This document shows positions 34,910 to 44,916 of a DNA stretch of 64,000 bases, piece after piece. A model generated the notes under the pieces. It made no database searches. It was not told the origin of the DNA and saw nothing but the letters and a program-made list of their open reading frames with translations. Origin of the DNA: Bacteroidales bacterium. GTDB taxonomy: Bacteria; Bacteroidota; Bacteroidia; Bacteroidales; JAAYJT01. How positions within the stretch are numbered: position 1 is the stretch's first letter; each line of letters begins with the position of its first letter. The stretch spans positions 62,001-126,000 of the forward strand of contig JACZJK010000042.1 in the NCBI GenBank assembly GCA_014860575.1, given 5' to 3'. The position numbers and the translations under genes are program-made.

Positions 34910-36265
34910 ATGAAACGATTATCCATTTATTTTCTTAGTCTTGTCCTGCTTGGCAGTTGTGGAAGCGCCGGCAAAGGAGAACTGGTTGGAGTTCAAAAAC
35001 GCACCAAATTTTATCAGCCCGACCCTTATGGAATGGCATACATCCCAATGGGAAGTTACTCTATGGGCGTAGGTGATGAAGATATTACTGGGGCTTTTGT
35101 GCATCAACCCCGAACGGTTTCCATTTCCGCATTTTTCATGGATGAGACTGAAGTTACCAATAACGAATACCGCCAGTTTGTCCATTGGGTGAGGGACTCC
35201 ATTGCCCGTTACCTTCTTGGCGAATCATTTCCGGAAACTTATCTCATTGAAGAAGACAGAAGGACCGGTGAAGTATATGACCCGCCACGCATCAATTGGG
35301 ACCAGGACATCGAATGGGACGGAGAAGAAGAACGGGCCATCCTCGAAGACATGTTTCTTCCTGAGAACGAGCGCTATTTCCGCCTCAAGGAAATTGACTC
35401 ACGTAAACTCTATTATGAGTATTATTGGGTTGATCTTCGCGCAGCCGCTTCAAAAGACTATACCGGAGGGGATTCAAAAGACGGCGCTTTTGCGAACCGT
35501 CCACAGGGAATGCGCGACCGCTCGGTATATGTGCGCAAAGAAGTAATCAACGTTTTTCCTGATACCCTTGTGTGGATACATGATTACGCCTATGCTTTTA
35601 ACGATCCCTTGACAGAAAAATACTTCTGGCATCCGGCTTACGACCATTATCCTGTGGTAGGTGTGAACTGGAAACAAGCCCGTGCTTTCAGCATCTGGCG
35701 TACACAATTACTCTCTGCTTATCTTGTTGGCCGTGGTCAGGCTACTGTTATGGATTTCCGCCTTCCTACCGAAGCTGAATGGGAATGGGCAGCACGTGGC
35801 GGAAACACCCTTAGCCCTTATCCCTGGGGTGGGCCTTATTCCCGCAATGATCAGGGTTGCTTCCTTGGCAACTTCAAACCTTTACGTGGCGATTATGCCG
35901 TTGATGGCGGTCTTACCACATTGATTGTTGCCCATTATCCACCCAATGATTTCGGACTTTATGATATGGCCGGAAACGTGGCTGAGTGGACCAACGATGC
36001 TTACCATGAAGCAGCATATAACTTTACCTGGGACCTGAACCCTGCCTATACCTACAACGCCAGCGAAACCGATCCTCCGGTGCTAAAGCGCAAGGTAATC
36101 AGGGGCGGTTCGTGGAAAGATATTGCATACTACCTGAACACAAGCACTCGCTCTTACGAATACCAGGATACGGCGAAATCTTACGTTGGATTCCGCAATG
36201 TACAAAGTTACCTTGGCCGTCAACAAGGCGATAACCCGAGAAGGGCGTCAAGAATATATAATTAG
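34910..36265 (+). CDS. gldK: Gliding motility/T9SS lipoprotein GldK (PorK)
   Basis: A 451-residue lipoprotein (lipobox LVLLGSCGS, Cys 17) with a formylglycine-generating-enzyme-like (SUMF1) fold: IPMGSYSMGVGDED and MDETEVTNNEYRQF at the start of the domain, FRLPTEAEWEWAARGG and GGSWKDIAYYLNTSTR near the end. GldK/PorK forms, with GldN/PorN, the large ring attached under the outer membrane in the T9SS. The fold is not expected to be a sulfatase activator here, given the neighbours. First of gldKLMN; gldL follows after 48 bp. Confidence 0.95.
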   Translation: MKRLSIYFLSLVLLGSCGSAGKGELVGVQKRTKFYQPDPYGMAYIPMGSYSMGVGDEDITGAFVHQPRTVSISAFFMDETEVTNNEYRQFVHWVRDSIARYLLGESFPETYLIEEDRRTGEVYDPPRINWDQDIEWDGEEERAILEDMFLPENERYFRLKEIDSRKLYYEYYWVDLRAAASKDYTGGDSKDGAFANRPQGMRDRSVYVRKEVINVFPDTLVWIHDYAYAFNDPLTEKYFWHPAYDHYPVVGVNWKQARAFSIWRTQLLSAYLVGRGQATVMDFRLPTEAEWEWAARGGNTLSPYPWGGPYSRNDQGCFLGNFKPLRGDYAVDGGLTTLIVAHYPPNDFGLYDMAGNVAEWTNDAYHEAAYNFTWDLNPAYTYNASETDPPVLKRKVIRGGSWKDIAYYLNTSTRSYEYQDTAKSYVGFRNVQSYLGRQQGDNPRRASRIYN

Positions 36266-36313
36266 GATCTACTCTTTTAACTACATCATTTTTAATTTAA
36301 ACATCAAATCAAA

Positions 36314-37357
36314 ATGGGTCTGAACAACATTGTAAGAAGCAAAGGCTTCAGAAACTTCATGTCGAAGCTTTATGGATGGGGAGCTGCATTGGTAATTTTA
36401 GGTGCACTATTCAAAATCAACCATTATCCTTATGCTGACATTATGCTGATCGTCGGACTTGGTACCGAGGCAATAATATTCTTTTTCTCAGCGTTCGAAC
36501 CACCCCATGTTGAACCCGACTGGAGCCTTGTGCACCCTGAACTTGCTCACATGTATCATGACGGCAAAGACGGCCCGAAACCAGCCATGAAAGTGGCATC
36601 GAAACAAGGCTCAGCCTCTCAGCAGCTTGATAAAATGCTTGATGAAGCCAAGATAGGGCCCGAACTGATTCAAAGCCTTGGCGATGGATTGCGCAAATTC
36701 AGCGACAATGCAACACATCTTGCTGATGTAACTACTGCAGCCGTAGCCTCCAAAGAATTCGTCAGCAGTATGAAAGGTGCATCAGCATCGGTGAACAAGC
36801 TCACCGAAACTTCTGGATTGGCATCAGAAATTTTAGAACAGAACAGTCTGGCTTCAAAAGAATTTGCAACAAATATGAACAATGCTTCCCGGAAAGCTGC
36901 AGATTTAACAACTGCTTACGTAGAAGCATCGGCCACTATTAAGGGAGATATAAATGCTACCGGTGAGTTTTCGCAGGCAGTAAAGAAAGCTACCCTTGCC
37001 GCAAATGAATTATCACAACATTACACACATTCAGCTGAGCAGATTGCAAAATCAGCCGAAATGCTTGACCTTACCAAGATTGATGGTAGCGACTACAATA
37101 CACAGCTCAAGAAAATATCAACAAACCTTTCTGCTTTAAATACGGTTTATGAACTCCAATTGAAATCGCTTAGCGAACAAATTGAAACTAGTAGCAAACT
37201 TCAGGGAACGGTAAATCAATTTGTTTCAAACGTTGATATGACCGCTGAAAACATGAACAAATACAGGCAGGAGGTTGATGCGCTTACCAAAAAGATATCC
37301 GCTCTCAATAATGTTTATGGCAATATGCTTACAGCCATGAATGTAAACCCTAAATAA
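36314..37357 (+). CDS. gldL: Gliding motility/T9SS motor protein GldL (PorL)
   Basis: A 347-residue inner-membrane protein. Two N-terminal helices (about residues 20-37 and 42-62) include YGWGAALVILGALFKINHYPYADIMLIVGLGTEA-type sequence with the acidic residue of the second helix used for proton coupling. A long cytoplasmic helical and coiled-coil tail runs to the end. With GldM it forms the proton-driven rotary motor that powers secretion and gliding. The tail is longer than in the shortest homologues and Ala/Ser/Thr-rich. Spacing to gldM is 51 bp. Confidence 0.95.
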   Translation: MGLNNIVRSKGFRNFMSKLYGWGAALVILGALFKINHYPYADIMLIVGLGTEAIIFFFSAFEPPHVEPDWSLVHPELAHMYHDGKDGPKPAMKVASKQGSASQQLDKMLDEAKIGPELIQSLGDGLRKFSDNATHLADVTTAAVASKEFVSSMKGASASVNKLTETSGLASEILEQNSLASKEFATNMNNASRKAADLTTAYVEASATIKGDINATGEFSQAVKKATLAANELSQHYTHSAEQIAKSAEMLDLTKIDGSDYNTQLKKISTNLSALNTVYELQLKSLSEQIETSSKLQGTVNQFVSNVDMTAENMNKYRQEVDALTKKISALNNVYGNMLTAMNVNPK

Positions 37358-37408
37358 TTCAGGGATCAAAAAATCATCTTGTTTAACAAAAAATAACTAA
37401 TCTGAATT

Positions 37409-38980
37409 ATGGCTGGATATAAAGAGACACCGCGGCAAAAGATGATCGCCATGATGTACCTGGTGCTCACAGCCTTGCTGGCACTCAATGTGTCAGTTCA
37501 AGTGCTGGACGCTTTTGTGACGGTGAATGAGAGCATGGAAGCTACCAACGAGAATTTTGCAGAAAAGATTGAAGCGACTTATTATTCCTTTGAGAAACAA
37601 AACCAGCTTAACCCTGCCAAGGTTGGCCCCTTTTACAGCAAAGCCCAGGAAGTAAGAACTTTGTCGAACGAAATTGTTGAATATCTCAATGAGATGATTG
37701 TTGCCGCAATTGCTTATTCTGAAAGAATTGATATTGAACAAGCCAGAACATTATCGCTGCGCGAAGCCAAAACAAAAGATAAGTACGACGCAACCACCAC
37801 TTTCTATATTAATGAAAAGCGGGCGGAACAGATCAAAGAACGCATCGTGCAGTACCGCGAAAATGTACTGAACGTGCTTGACCCCGTTGACCGCGAAAGA
37901 ATCAAAATAGGCCTTGACACCGAAGGGCCGTTCTATGATAAAAGCGGCAACAGGAATTCCTGGGAAATGCACAACTTTTATCACACTATTCTTGCTGCCA
38001 ACACTACCATCCTTAACAAGATGATCAACGAGGTTCAGAATGCCGAATATGATATTATCAGTTTGCTCTATTCTGCTGTTGATGCCGATAGCTATAAATT
38101 CGACAAGATTGATGCAAAGGTTATCCCGTCAAGCAACTTTGTATTCCTTGGCGATACTTACCAGGCCGAAATCCTTGTTGCAGCTTACGATACCAAAAGT
38201 ACTCCAGAAGTATTATTCGTGGATGGCGCTGAAAGCGTTACCGAACAAAATTTACGCACTGCCCGCCGGATCGCAGGTAAAGACGGTGCGGTACTCATAG
38301 AACTCCCTGCCAGCAGCGAAGGCCTGAAGCGTTATGCAGGCACAATCCAGGTTCCAGATCCAACCGGACAAATGAAATCCTATCCTTTCAGTCACGAATT
38401 TATGGTTGGAAAACCTTCTCTTACAGTGTCAGCAACCAAGATGAACGTATTTTACGTGGGCGTTGATAACCCGGTTTCTATCTCTGTTTCAGGTATGGCG
38501 GATTCCCAGATTCAACCCCGGATATCCTCCGGTGAGATTAAAAGGGTTGGCAATGAATGGATCGTAACGGTACCCGAAACTTCCCCCACTGCAGTGATCA
38601 GTATATTGGCAGAAGGACGGCAGATGGGATCTTCAGAGTTTCGTGTAAAACGTGTTCCCGACCCTACAGCTACCATTGCCGGTATCAATGGGGGAAATAT
38701 TGACAAGAGCCGCCTGCTCGCAGCAACTGCTATCATTCCCACCATGCCTGCCGATTTCGAATTTGACCTCGATTTCAGGATTACTACTTTTAATTTTGTG
38801 GCAACTAGATCAGGTGATATTTTCCAGCGTCCGGCCAATGGTAACCGCCTTTCAGAAGAAATGATTACCTATATTCAGAATGCCCGCCGTGGCGACAGAA
38901 TCTGGCTCGAAGATATTGTTGCAAGAGGTCCGGATGGTGGTTCACGCCGTTTAGGAACAATCAGTCTCACAATACAATAA
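37409..38980 (+). CDS. gldM: Gliding motility/T9SS motor protein GldM (PorM)
   Basis: A 523-residue protein. The N-terminus AGYKETPRQKMIAMMYLVLTALLALNVS is the diagnostic GldM start with a single membrane helix (about residues 12-32). The periplasmic part has four domains: a helical one, then beta-rich ones (for example IQVPDPTGQMKSYPFSHEFMVG and VDNPVSISVSGM). The dimer spans the periplasm and passes motor torque from GldL to the GldK-GldN ring. In the operon between gldL and gldN. Confidence 0.95.
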   Translation: MAGYKETPRQKMIAMMYLVLTALLALNVSVQVLDAFVTVNESMEATNENFAEKIEATYYSFEKQNQLNPAKVGPFYSKAQEVRTLSNEIVEYLNEMIVAAIAYSERIDIEQARTLSLREAKTKDKYDATTTFYINEKRAEQIKERIVQYRENVLNVLDPVDRERIKIGLDTEGPFYDKSGNRNSWEMHNFYHTILAANTTILNKMINEVQNAEYDIISLLYSAVDADSYKFDKIDAKVIPSSNFVFLGDTYQAEILVAAYDTKSTPEVLFVDGAESVTEQNLRTARRIAGKDGAVLIELPASSEGLKRYAGTIQVPDPTGQMKSYPFSHEFMVGKPSLTVSATKMNVFYVGVDNPVSISVSGMADSQIQPRISSGEIKRVGNEWIVTVPETSPTAVISILAEGRQMGSSEFRVKRVPDPTATIAGINGGNIDKSRLLAATAIIPTMPADFEFDLDFRITTFNFVATRSGDIFQRPANGNRLSEEMITYIQNARRGDRIWLEDIVARGPDGGSRRLGTISLTIQ

Positions 38981-39022
38981 TCGTTTTTGAGTTATAAATA
39001 AACGCAATTAAACATTCAAACA

Positions 39023-39880
39023 ATGAAAAGATTAATCCTGGCTCTGGCAATCATAGGAATCAGTGTTTCCTTTAGCACCCAGGCTTTCGCTCAGATCCTC
39101 GACAGTCCGCCCCGCGATGCTGTTTACGATAAAATTCACACACCTGAACGCGGGCCTATTCCGTATGCTCACATCCGTGAAGCCGATGTAATGTGGATGA
39201 AACGCATCTGGAGGGTGATAGATATGCGCGAAAGAATGAACCAGCCATTCTATTATCCCGAATATCCGCACAACGGTTGGAGAAACCTGATTACCGTGCT
39301 GATGGATGCATTGAAAGAAGGCTCAATTACAGCGTATGATGCTTCAAGTCCGACGGATGAGTTCCTTGTGCCGCTCACCTATCACGAAATTATGCGCAGG
39401 CTCGAACGCACTGACACCATGCGTTACCAACGTCCGAACCCGCCTTACGAATGGTATGATACCGTTGTTATTACCAGGTTCAATGCGATGGATGTGAAAC
39501 GGTTCAGGGTTAAAGAAGACTGGGTGTTTGACAAGCAACGTTCCATGATGGAAGCCAGAATACTGGGTATTTGCCCGGTTCGCGACAGCTATGATGAGCG
39601 TGGCGAATTGCGTGGTTATGAGCCTCTTTTCTGGATTTATTTCCCAGAAGCCCGCAACGTGCTGGCCAAGGCCGAAGTTTTCAACAGGTTCAACAGCGCA
39701 CACCGGCTAAGTTATGATGATGTTTTCCTCAAGCGCATGTTTGCCAGCTATATCTACAAGGAAGACAATGTGTACGACCGCCAGATCAGCGATTATGCCA
39801 TCGGCCTGGATGCATTGCTCGAAGCCGAAAGAATCAGGAACCAGATGTTCCTTTGGGAAACGGATTTGTGGGAATACTAA
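39023..39880 (+). CDS. gldN: Gliding motility/T9SS protein GldN (PorN)
   Basis: A 285-residue periplasmic protein: a signal peptide (ALAIIGISVSFSTQAFA), then RDAVYDKIHTPERGPIPYAHIREADVMWMKRIWRVIDMRE, the hallmark GldN block (residues about 33-75). A conserved EYPHNGWRNLI and FWIYFPEARNVLAK follow. With GldK it builds the periplasmic ring of the T9SS. Last gene of the cluster, followed 20 bases later by a strong terminator. Confidence 0.95.
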   Translation: MKRLILALAIIGISVSFSTQAFAQILDSPPRDAVYDKIHTPERGPIPYAHIREADVMWMKRIWRVIDMRERMNQPFYYPEYPHNGWRNLITVLMDALKEGSITAYDASSPTDEFLVPLTYHEIMRRLERTDTMRYQRPNPPYEWYDTVVITRFNAMDVKRFRVKEDWVFDKQRSMMEARILGICPVRDSYDERGELRGYEPLFWIYFPEARNVLAKAEVFNRFNSAHRLSYDDVFLKRMFASYIYKEDNVYDRQISDYAIGLDALLEAERIRNQMFLWETDLWEY

Positions 39881-39900
39881 GCGTATAAACGAAATTACAG

Positions 39901-39931
39901 AAGGCTGCTTTATTCAAGGCAGCCTTTTTTT
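39901..39931 (+). terminator. Terminator of the gldKLMN operon
   Basis: AAGGCTGC (39901-39908) pairs with GCAGCCTT (39919-39926) over a 10-base loop and is followed by TTTTT. Confidence 0.85.
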
Positions 39932-40031
39932 GTTCGGAATGAAGCTATTATTTCAGCAAGCTACAACAACTTAATATTACTAAGGAATTTTCATAATGCC
40001 ATTCAGCAATTCGTAAAAGGCTTGTTTCTGA

Positions 40032-40060
40032 CCGTCAGACCGTTCAAAGCGGTCTGACGG
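40032..40060. repeat. CCGTCAGACCGC-type palindromic repeat, copy 2
   Basis: CCGTCAGACCG (40032-40042) pairs perfectly with CGGTCTGACGG (40050-40060), loop TTCAAAG. It shares both arms with the copy at 30166-30194, in both cases in a spacer. Confidence 0.78.
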
Positions 40061-40149
40061 ATAAAGTTAGGATTAGCTCAAAGCAGACAAGTTGTGATCT
40101 GGAATTGTAAATAGGCACTAAGCAGGAAAGTGTTATTCATGTTTCCGGA

Positions 40150-40370
40150 GTGACTAAACACTCCTGTTCAAGATTGTTAAGCACTATTGTGTAGCTACAA
40201 ATGTTTATCCACTACGTAGAAAATAATAGAAATACTAAACCCATAATCTACAATACTTTATCCGCTACGCGGAATTCCCTTTTACGAAGCGGGTTCGCTG
40301 CAGGCAATAAAAGTATTGCAGCGAAATGTACAAGAACGTGTCTTCGCGTCTCCCGATAGCCATCGGGAGC
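40150..40370. repeat. Hairpin-dense spacer between gldN and pyrH
   Basis: The gene-free stretch holds several foldable units: ATCCACTACGTAG and ATCCGCTACGCGGA as diverged direct copies (near 40208 and 40259), a bulged hairpin TTCGCTG/CAATA against TATTG/CAGCGAA at 40294-40325, and CTCCCGAT-AGCC-ATCGGGAG at 40350-40369. The last may act as a T-less stop for the minus-strand pyrH gene (stop at 40395). No known RNA family is recognised. Confidence 0.5.
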
Positions 40371-40394
40371 GCCATCGCGGTGAACACACCCGGC

Positions 40395-41102
40395 TCAGGC
40401 AGAAACGAAAGTTCCTATGTTTTCGCCCTCAATAATTTTCTTCAGGTTGCCCTTTTGGTTCGCATTGAAAACCACCACAGGCATATTGTTTTCGCGGCAT
40501 AGCGTAAATGCTGTGAGATCCATGACCCTTAATTGTTTATCAATGGCTTCATCAAAGCTGAGGGTGTCATATTTCACAGCATTGGGGTCTTTTTCGGGAT
40601 CGGCAGAATAAATGCCATCTACCCTGGTCCCTTTCAGGATCACATCGGCCTTGATCTCAACAGCGCGAAGTGCCGCAGCCGAATCAGTTGTGAAAAAAGG
40701 ATTGCCGGTTCCCCCACTGATGATTACAACTCTGCCTTCTTCAAGTTTCTGTATGGCTCGCTCGCGGCTGATTTTTTCGCAAAGCGGATCAATGGCAATC
40801 CCACCCATTACCACCGATGGAATATCAATATTGTCAAGAACCTCCTTCAGGCCAAGACTATTGATCACTGTAGCCAACATGCCCATATAATCGCCTTGTA
40901 CGCGGTCAATGCCCGTGGTGTTGCCCTGGAAACCCCTGAATATATTTCCGCCGCCAAGCACTACGGCTATTTGGGTTCCCATAGCATGAACAGATGCAAT
41001 TTCGGTGGCATACTCTTCCAGTTTTGCAGCGTCAATTCCATATTGGTTATTTCCTGCCAGCGATTCGCCGCTAAATTTCAACAAGATTCGTTTATATTTC
41101 AT
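40395..41102 (-). CDS. pyrH: UMP kinase
   Basis: A 235-residue amino-acid-kinase-fold enzyme that phosphorylates UMP to UDP. Signatures: KYKRILLKFSGESLAG at the start, VVLGGGNIFRG, QGDYMGMLATVINSLGL, and SGGTGNPFFTTDSAAALRAVEI. The frame stays open for 25 further codons upstream, overlapping secA, but the ATG at 41102 fits the family start. It follows secA by 53 bp and is probably in the same transcript. Cytosolic; essential in most bacteria. Confidence 0.95.
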   Translation of the reverse strand: MKYKRILLKFSGESLAGNNQYGIDAAKLEEYATEIASVHAMGTQIAVVLGGGNIFRGFQGNTTGIDRVQGDYMGMLATVINSLGLKEVLDNIDIPSVVMGGIAIDPLCEKISRERAIQKLEEGRVVIISGGTGNPFFTTDSAAALRAVEIKADVILKGTRVDGIYSADPEKDPNAVKYDTLSFDEAIDKQLRVMDLTAFTLCRENNMPVVVFNANQKGNLKKIIEGENIGTFVSA

Positions 41103-41155
41103 CTGCGATTGATTTAATAAAAATGAGATGTATACACGAGAAATAGTATTCAGGA

Positions 41156-44100
41156 TCAAGCCATTTTCCCATGGCATTGTTTAAACTTCTTTCCGCTGCC
41201 GCAGGGGCAGGGGTCATTGCGGCCAACCTTCTTTTCGACCCTCACCGGCTGTGTGACCTGTGGCTCACTTGTGCGGTGTGCCTGCGAAAGCATATCGGTA
41301 CGTTCGGTTTTGAGCCTGCTGTTGTCAATTCCTTTCGGGGCTTTGGCTTCGCGTACATTATCGGCATTTTGAAGTGGCAATTTGCCTTTGATCAAAAATG
41401 AAACAATTTCGCGGTTTACTTTCTGCATGAGCGTTTTAAATAGCTCAAAAGATTCAAACTTATAGATTAGCAAGGGGTCTTTTTGTTCGTAGGTGGCTGA
41501 TTGTACGCTTTGTTTCAGCTCGTCCATTTCGCGCAGGTGGTCTTTCCACGAATCGTCAATCATGGCCAGTGTGATCCCTTTTTCAACGGATACCATTACT
41601 TCGCGGCCATGATCATCATAGGCTTTTTTAAGGTTCGTAACAACCTGCATGGTTTTGATACCATCGGTAATGGGTATCGCAATATTCTCGTACCGGGTTT
41701 CCCGTTCAAACACATCCTTGATGATCGGGAAGGTTTTCTCGGCGATAAAATGCGATTTGTCCTTGTAGTTCTTTGATGCGGCTTCAAATAACTTCTGTGT
41801 GATAACAGCCTGATTTGCTGCCAGAAATTCCTTTTCGCTGATTGGGTTTTCAAGCGCCAGGGTTTTCAGGATTTCCATGCTGAAACCTGTATAGTCGCGG
41901 TTGTCCTGGTAATCACCAACAATCTGTTCGCAGAGGTCGAAGGTCATGTTGGAGATATCAATGGCAAGGCGTTCGCCAAACAAAGCGTTGCGTCGTTTTC
42001 CGTAAATCACCTCGCGCTGGGTGTTCATTACATCGTCGTATTCCAGCAGCCTCTTGCGAACACCAAAATTGTTTTCCTCCACCTTTTTCTGCGCCCTTTC
42101 AATGGACTTGGTAATCATGGAGTGCTGGATCATTTCACCTTCTTCCACACCCATACGGTCCATTATTCGTGCAATCCTGTCCGAACCAAACATGCGCATC
42201 AGATCATCGTCAAGCGAAACGAAGAACTGTGAACTTCCGGGGTCGCCCTGACGTCCGGCACGTCCGCGCAACTGCCGGTCAACACGACGCGACTCATGTC
42301 TTTCGGTTCCAATGATGGCCAACCCACCGGCATCTTTAACACCAGGTCCCAGCTTGATGTCAGTTCCACGGCCTGCCATATTGGTAGCAATGGTAACGGT
42401 TCCAGCTTTACCGGCTTCAAGAACAATGTCCGCTTCCTTTTGGTGAAGTTTTGCGTTCAGCACATTGTGCCTGATGGTTTTGCGCTGAAGCATGCGACTC
42501 AGCAACTCAGAGGTCTCAACCGATGTTGTACCTACCAGCACCGGTCTGCCTTTATTCACCAGCGCTTCAATTTCATCAATTACGGCATTGAACTTCTCGC
42601 GTTTTGTTTTGTAAACAAGGTCTTCGCGGTCGTCGCGGGTAATGGGTTTGTTGGTTGGGATCACCACCACATCCAGCTTATAGATGTTCCAGAGCTCACC
42701 GGCTTCAGTTTCAGCAGTACCTGTCATACCAGCCAGCTTTTTATACATCCTGAAATAATTCTGCAGGGTAACGGTAGCGTAGGTTTGCGTTGCAGCCTCA
42801 ACCTTAACATTTTCCTTGGCTTCAATTGCCTGGTGCAATCCATCAGAATAACGCCTGCCTTCGAGAATACGGCCGGTTTGCTCATCAACGATCTTCACCT
42901 TGTTATCCATCACAACATATTCTACATCTTTTTCAAACAGCGTATAAGCCTTCAACAGTTGATTGATGGTGTGCAAGCGTTCTGATTTTATTGAAAAGTC
43001 CTGCAATAATTCATTCTTCTTTTCAATCTTTTCTTTATCGCTGATTGTCATTTTCTCAATTTCGGCAACGGCGGCGCCCATATCGGGAATGATGTAGAAG
43101 TTAGGATCTTCATACACCGTTGTGATCAGATCAATGCCTTTTTCAGTTAACTGCACCGAGTTGTTTTTTTCTTCGATCACAAAATACAGCTCATCATCAA
43201 TGATGTGCATGTGTTTTGACTGCTCCTGCATGTAGAAATTTTCGGTTTTCTGCATCAGAGCTTTCATGCCCGGTTCACTTAAAAACTTTATCAGCGCTTT
43301 GTTCTTTGGTAAGCCGTGGTGGCTTCGCAGCAGCAGTTCCCCGCCATGCTTCTCATTTTCAGGAGTTGGTACCGGGTTCTCAAGGATTGACTTTGCATCG
43401 GCCAGCATTTTTGTAACCAACTGCCTTTGGGCATTGTAAAGTTTCTGAACCTCTGATTTGAAGGCTTCAAATTCCTGTTTTTCGCCCATGGCTGTTGGGC
43501 CGGAAATAATCAATGGCGTACGTGCATCATCAATTAAGACCGAGTCAACCTCATCAACAATTGAATAATTATGTTTGCGCTGCACCAGGTCGTCCACGTT
43601 CCTGGCCATATTATCGCGCAGGTAATCGAAACCAAATTCATTATTGGTTCCGTAAGTAATTTCGGCCTGATATGCATTGCGGCGGGCGGGAGAGTTGGGC
43701 TCGTGCTTGTCAATGCAATCAACCCTGAGTCCGTGAAACTCAAACAACACGCCCATCCATTCCGAGTCGCGGCGTGCCAGGTAATCGTTTACGGTTACTA
43801 TGTGAACCCCTTTGCCGGGCAGCGCATTCAGGTAAACCGGAAGGGTAGCCACAAGGGTTTTACCTTCACCGGTTGCCATTTCGGCAATTTTCCCCTGGTG
43901 CAGCACCATACCACCGATAAGCTGAACATCGTAATGCACCATGTCCCAGGTAATCTTATTTCCACCAGCTGACCAGCTATTCTGATAATAAGCCTTATCG
44001 TTCTTCACTTCAACATGGGCGCGGGTTGTGGCAAGGTTGCGGTCAAAATCATTGGCTGTTACTTCAATCAATTCATTTTCCTTGAACCTGCGAGCGGTTT

Positions 44101-44449
44101 CTTTGATCACCGCGAAGGCTTCCGGCAGAATCTTGTTGAGAATTTCCTGGGTTTTCTCGTAGCTTGTTTTCTCCAGTTCATCAAGTTCCTTATAAAGATT
44201 TTCCTTCTCATTCACATCCATATCGTATTCAGTATCGAGCCTGAGCTTGAGTTCTGCAATACGGTTTTCCTCAATTGAAAGGAATTCATGGATTGTTTTT
44301 CTGAATTCTGCTGTCTTTAACCTGAGCTCATCATTGCTTAGGTTTTTGATGACTTCATAAGCTTCTTTGATTTTTGCAAGTTGTGGCAGAACTGCTTTTA
44401 CGTCACGCTGTGATTTTGTTTTGAATAGTTGTCTGAAAAATGAAACCAT
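41156..44449 (-). CDS. secA: Protein translocase ATPase SecA
   Basis: A 1097-residue motor ATPase of the Sec pathway. Walker A is in [17 protein letters not shown], the DEAD-like Walker B is [13 protein letters not shown], and helicase motifs [25 protein letters not shown] and [28 protein letters not shown] are intact. The C-terminus carries the zinc/SecB-binding motif [18 protein letters not shown]. It is longer than E. coli SecA because of insertions in the first half (about residues 340-470), usual in Bacteroidetes. It feeds proteins, including the T9SS cargo, across the inner membrane. A TACCTTTG -7-like box is at 44544-44551. Confidence 0.96.
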   Translation of the reverse strand: MVSFFRQLFKTKSQRDVKAVLPQLAKIKEAYEVIKNLSNDELRLKTAEFRKTIHEFLSIEENRIAELKLRLDTEYDMDVNEKENLYKELDELEKTSYEKTQEILNKILPEAFAVIKETARRFKENELIEVTANDFDRNLATTRAHVEVKNDKAYYQNSWSAGGNKITWDMVHYDVQLIGGMVLHQGKIAEMATGEGKTLVATLPVYLNALPGKGVHIVTVNDYLARRDSEWMGVLFEFHGLRVDCIDKHEPNSPARRNAYQAEITYGTNNEFGFDYLRDNMARNVDDLVQRKHNYSIVDEVDSVLIDDARTPLIISGPTAMGEKQEFEAFKSEVQKLYNAQRQLVTKMLADAKSILENPVPTPENEKHGGELLLRSHHGLPKNKALIKFLSEPGMKALMQKTENFYMQEQSKHMHIIDDELYFVIEEKNNSVQLTEKGIDLITTVYEDPNFYIIPDMGAAVAEIEKMTISDKEKIEKKNELLQDFSIKSERLHTINQLLKAYTLFEKDVEYVVMDNKVKIVDEQTGRILEGRRYSDGLHQAIEAKENVKVEAATQTYATVTLQNYFRMYKKLAGMTGTAETEAGELWNIYKLDVVVIPTNKPITRDDREDLVYKTKREKFNAVIDEIEALVNKGRPVLVGTTSVETSELLSRMLQRKTIRHNVLNAKLHQKEADIVLEAGKAGTVTIATNMAGRGTDIKLGPGVKDAGGLAIIGTERHESRRVDRQLRGRAGRQGDPGSSQFFVSLDDDLMRMFGSDRIARIMDRMGVEEGEMIQHSMITKSIERAQKKVEENNFGVRKRLLEYDDVMNTQREVIYGKRRNALFGERLAIDISNMTFDLCEQIVGDYQDNRDYTGFSMEILKTLALENPISEKEFLAANQAVITQKLFEAASKNYKDKSHFIAEKTFPIIKDVFERETRYENIAIPITDGIKTMQVVTNLKKAYDDHGREVMVSVEKGITLAMIDDSWKDHLREMDELKQSVQSATYEQKDPLLIYKFESFELFKTLMQKVNREIVSFLIKGKLPLQNADNVREAKAPKGIDNSRLKTERTDMLSQAHRTSEPQVTQPVRVEKKVGRNDPCPCGSGKKFKQCHGKMA

Positions 44450-44543
44450 GATGCTACGTTCTTTATGTGAATAGGTTCAAAAAACCTGTTGTATTTCAAG
44501 ATATTGCTTACTACAGGATAATTCCTGTTTTTTAAAAATCATG

Positions 44544-44551
44544 CAAAGGTA
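44544..44551 (-). promoter_or_regulatory. Candidate -7 box for secA
   Basis: The minus strand reads TACCTTTG (TAnnTTTG) about 95 bases before the secA ATG, just after the terminator of the DUF2795 gene. No clear -33 box. Confidence 0.35.
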
Positions 44552-44553
44552 AA

Positions 44554-44590
44554 GGAAAAATGGTTGAAGCCGCCTTGCGGGCGGCTTCAA
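44554..44590 (-). terminator. Terminator of the DUF2795 gene
   Basis: TTGAAGCCGCC (44564-44574) and GGCGGCTTCAA (44580-44590) form a perfect 11-bp stem with a five-base loop. On the minus strand it is followed by CCATTTTTCC. The gene's stop is at 44598. Confidence 0.8.
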
Positions 44591-44597
44591 ATAAAGG

Positions 44598-44819
44598 TTA
44601 GTACTCGTCTTCGTGGAAAAAGAAATCTTCCTTTGTTGGGTAATCTGGCCAGATGTCTTCGATGCTTTCGTAAATTTCGCCCTCATCTTCAATTTCGTTG
44701 AGGTTTTCGATAACTTCTGGCGGAGCACCCGATCTGATTGCAAAATCAATCAGTTCTTCCTTGGTTGCAGGCCAGGGAGCATCTTCGAGTTTTGAAGCCA
44801 ATTCAAGGGTCCAGTACAT
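44598..44819 (-). CDS. DUF2795 domain small acidic protein
   Basis: A 73-residue protein starting MYWTLELASKLEDAPWPATKEE and ending IWPDYPTKEDFFFHEDEY, which is the Bacteroidetes form of DUF2795. It is strongly acidic, single-domain and highly conserved in the phylum, but its function is not known. It has its own promoter (44846-44875) and terminator (44554-44590), which argues for a separately controlled, well-expressed gene just upstream of secA. Confidence 0.88.
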   Translation of the reverse strand: MYWTLELASKLEDAPWPATKEELIDFAIRSGAPPEVIENLNEIEDEGEIYESIEDIWPDYPTKEDFFFHEDEY

Positions 44820-44845
44820 TTATGGAATTAGGTGTTAGTTTTTTG

Positions 44846-44875
44846 CAAAAGTAATTTTTTTAACAAATAAATCAA
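44846..44875 (-). promoter_or_regulatory. Bacteroidetes-type promoter of the DUF2795 gene
   Basis: Minus strand: TTG (complement of 44873-44875), exactly 19 bp, then TACTTTTG (complement of 44846-44853). The ATG at 44819 is 26 bases further. The clearest promoter match in the window. Confidence 0.6.
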
Positions 44876-44916
44876 GTGTTTTGTTAAATATCTGATATAA
44901 ACAGTAAATCAATAGC

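Noticed and set aside
34910-36265. Formylglycine-generating enzyme or sulfatase maturation protein
   Set aside because: The SUMF1-like fold, lipoprotein signal and position before gldLMN identify GldK; the fold is structural in this setting.
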